Below are positions 4,756-5,455 of a stretch of DNA of 5,455 nt, in pieces. The DNA is taken from the NCBI GenBank assembly GCA_021781095.1, contig JAJXXM010000419.1, positions 1 through 5,455 of the forward strand. The letters run 5' to 3'. The first letter of the stretch is position 1. Each line of letters opens with the position of its first letter. The notes below the pieces were generated by a model. It was not told where the DNA came from and searched no databases. It saw only the letters and a list, made by a program, of their open reading frames with translations. The stretch is from a bacterium. GTDB taxonomy: Bacteria; Eremiobacterota; Eremiobacteria; Baltobacterales; Baltobacteraceae. The position numbers and the translations under genes are program-made.

Positions 4756-5455
4756 TTACTCGTACGCATCCGCGAGCAGTTCGACGACGTGCCGAACTTG
4801 CAGCGGTGCGATCGCATCGCGCAGTTGCAGCATGCAGCCGATATTCGCCGACGCGAAAACGCTCGCGCCGCTGCGACGGATCGCATCGGCCTTGCGTTCG
4901 CGCAGGCGCGCGGACATCTCCGGCTCGCCGATCGCGTAGACGCCCGCACCGCCGCAACAGAGCGTCGCCTCTTCGAGCGGCACGAGTTCGATCCCGGGAA
5001 TCGTCGCCAACAAACGCTTCGGCGCGTTGGTGATTCGCTGCGCGTGCACGAGATGGCACGGCTCCTGGTAGGCGACGCGCGCGGCGAGCGGAATCGAGGG
5101 CGCCGGAAGTTCGCAGGCAGCGAGAATCTCGCTGATATCGCGCACCCGCTCGGAGAACGCTTTCGCGCGCGCGGCCCACGCCGGATCGTCGGCGAGCAGA
5201 TGTCCGTAACCCTTGCATTGCGCGCCACATCCCGCCGCGTCGATCGCGACGACATCGGCGCCGCTCCGTTCGAACGCCGCGATATTCGCACGCGCCAACG
5301 CACGCGCGCGTTCGCGTTCGCCGGCATGCGCGGCGAGCGCGCCGCAGCAGCGCTGGTCGCTCGGGCGCACGACGTCGAGCCCGGCGAGCAGCAAGAGTTT
5401 TATCGCGGCACGATGGATGCCGGTCGAACTGCACTGCGCGATACAGCCGAGGTGG
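4756..5455 (-). CDS. glcF: Glycolate oxidase iron-sulfur subunit GlcF-like, C-terminal part (5' end beyond window)
   Basis: The frame is open to the right edge and ends in TAA (4758-4756), so about 232 C-terminal residues are seen of an expected 400 or more. Both cysteine-rich (CCG, DUF224) domains are present. The first runs from GCIAQC, close to the edge, to RCCGALAAHAGE. The spacer AAGCGAQCKGYGHLL leads to the RDISEIL segment. The second has YQEPCHLVHAQRI and ends in CCGGAGVY, then ANIGCMLQL. This order and the GYGHLL and DISE(I/F)L landmarks are those of GlcF, which passes electrons from the flavin subunits of glycolate oxidase to the quinone pool at the membrane. The N-terminal 4Fe-4S ferredoxin domain and the start lie outside. 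Related (Fe-S) proteins such as LldE or HdrB-like subunits share the CCG domains but fit the landmarks less well. It converges on the tRNA gene and is separated from it by the repeat cluster. glcD/glcE would be expected to the right. Confidence 0.88.
   Translation of the reverse strand, partial: HLGCIAQCSSTGIHRAAIKLLLLAGLDVVRPSDQRCCGALAAHAGERERARALARANIAAFERSGADVVAIDAAGCGAQCKGYGHLLADDPAWAARAKAFSERVRDISEILAACELPAPSIPLAARVAYQEPCHLVHAQRITNAPKRLLATIPGIELVPLEEATLCCGGAGVYAIGEPEMSARLRERKADAIRRSGASVFASANIGCMLQLRDAIAPLQVRHVVELLADAYE

Noticed and set aside
4589..5434. Long overlapping minus-strand frames across 4589-5434
   Set aside because: They are Arg/Ser-rich translations without motifs, whereas the 4756-5455 frame carries all the GlcF landmarks. 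These are high-GC shadow frames.
1..5455. High density of GATC and CGATCG words as a possible HIP-like or uptake signal
   Set aside because: Most copies fall in frame with ATC isoleucine codons next to G-starting or CG-ending codons, so codon preference explains them. A count against a codon-shuffled control would be needed to claim more.

Overview
The window is high-GC bacterial DNA (by eye roughly 60-65% G+C, with GTG and TTG starts and short gene overlaps). It carries a c-di-AMP synthase operon, a probable c-di-AMP riboswitch in front of a cell-wall hydrolase gene, a small membrane-protein gene, a tRNA-Gln, a cluster of palindromic repeats, and the 3' part of a glycolate oxidase subunit gene on the opposite strand. 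The operon order and the tRNA without an encoded CCA fit a Gram-positive-like or deep-branching phylum. The codon style and the GATCG-rich look remind me of Eremiobacterota/Vulcanimicrobiota (WPS-2), but that is a weak inference and nothing here proves the taxon.

Layout, plus strand. Positions 1-35 hold the last codons of a possible upstream gene. Positions 32-400 encode an unrecognised 122-residue protein. Then come cdaA (diadenylate cyclase, 388-1308), cdaR (YbbR-domain regulator, 1277-1945) and glmM (phosphoglucosamine mutase, 1945-3324). All four junctions overlap, by 4, 13, 32 and 1 bases, so this is one tightly coupled transcription unit whose promoter lies left of the window. Downstream of glmM, 3337-3475 matches the ydaO/yuaA-type c-di-AMP riboswitch. 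It leads directly into a ribosome binding site and the TTG start of a secreted NlpC/P60 peptidase (3484-4056). A small multi-pass membrane protein with an unclear start follows (about 4095-4442), then tRNA-Gln(TTG) at 4465-4536.

The 219-base gap 4537-4755 is almost filled by three palindromic repeat units plus a short tandem tail duplication. The units share their end sequences but not their cores. The remainder, on the minus strand, is the C-terminal half of a GlcF-like iron-sulfur protein that runs off the right edge.

How it fits together: CdaA makes c-di-AMP, CdaR is its membrane-anchored partner, and GlmM makes glucosamine-1-phosphate for peptidoglycan and in other bacteria also binds and inhibits CdaA. 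The adjacent riboswitch would let the same second messenger control a peptidoglycan hydrolase. Synthesis, precursor supply and wall turnover are thus side by side, with the messenger acting as a possible local feedback signal. The riboswitch and this circuit are the most interesting content; the interchangeable-core repeats come second.
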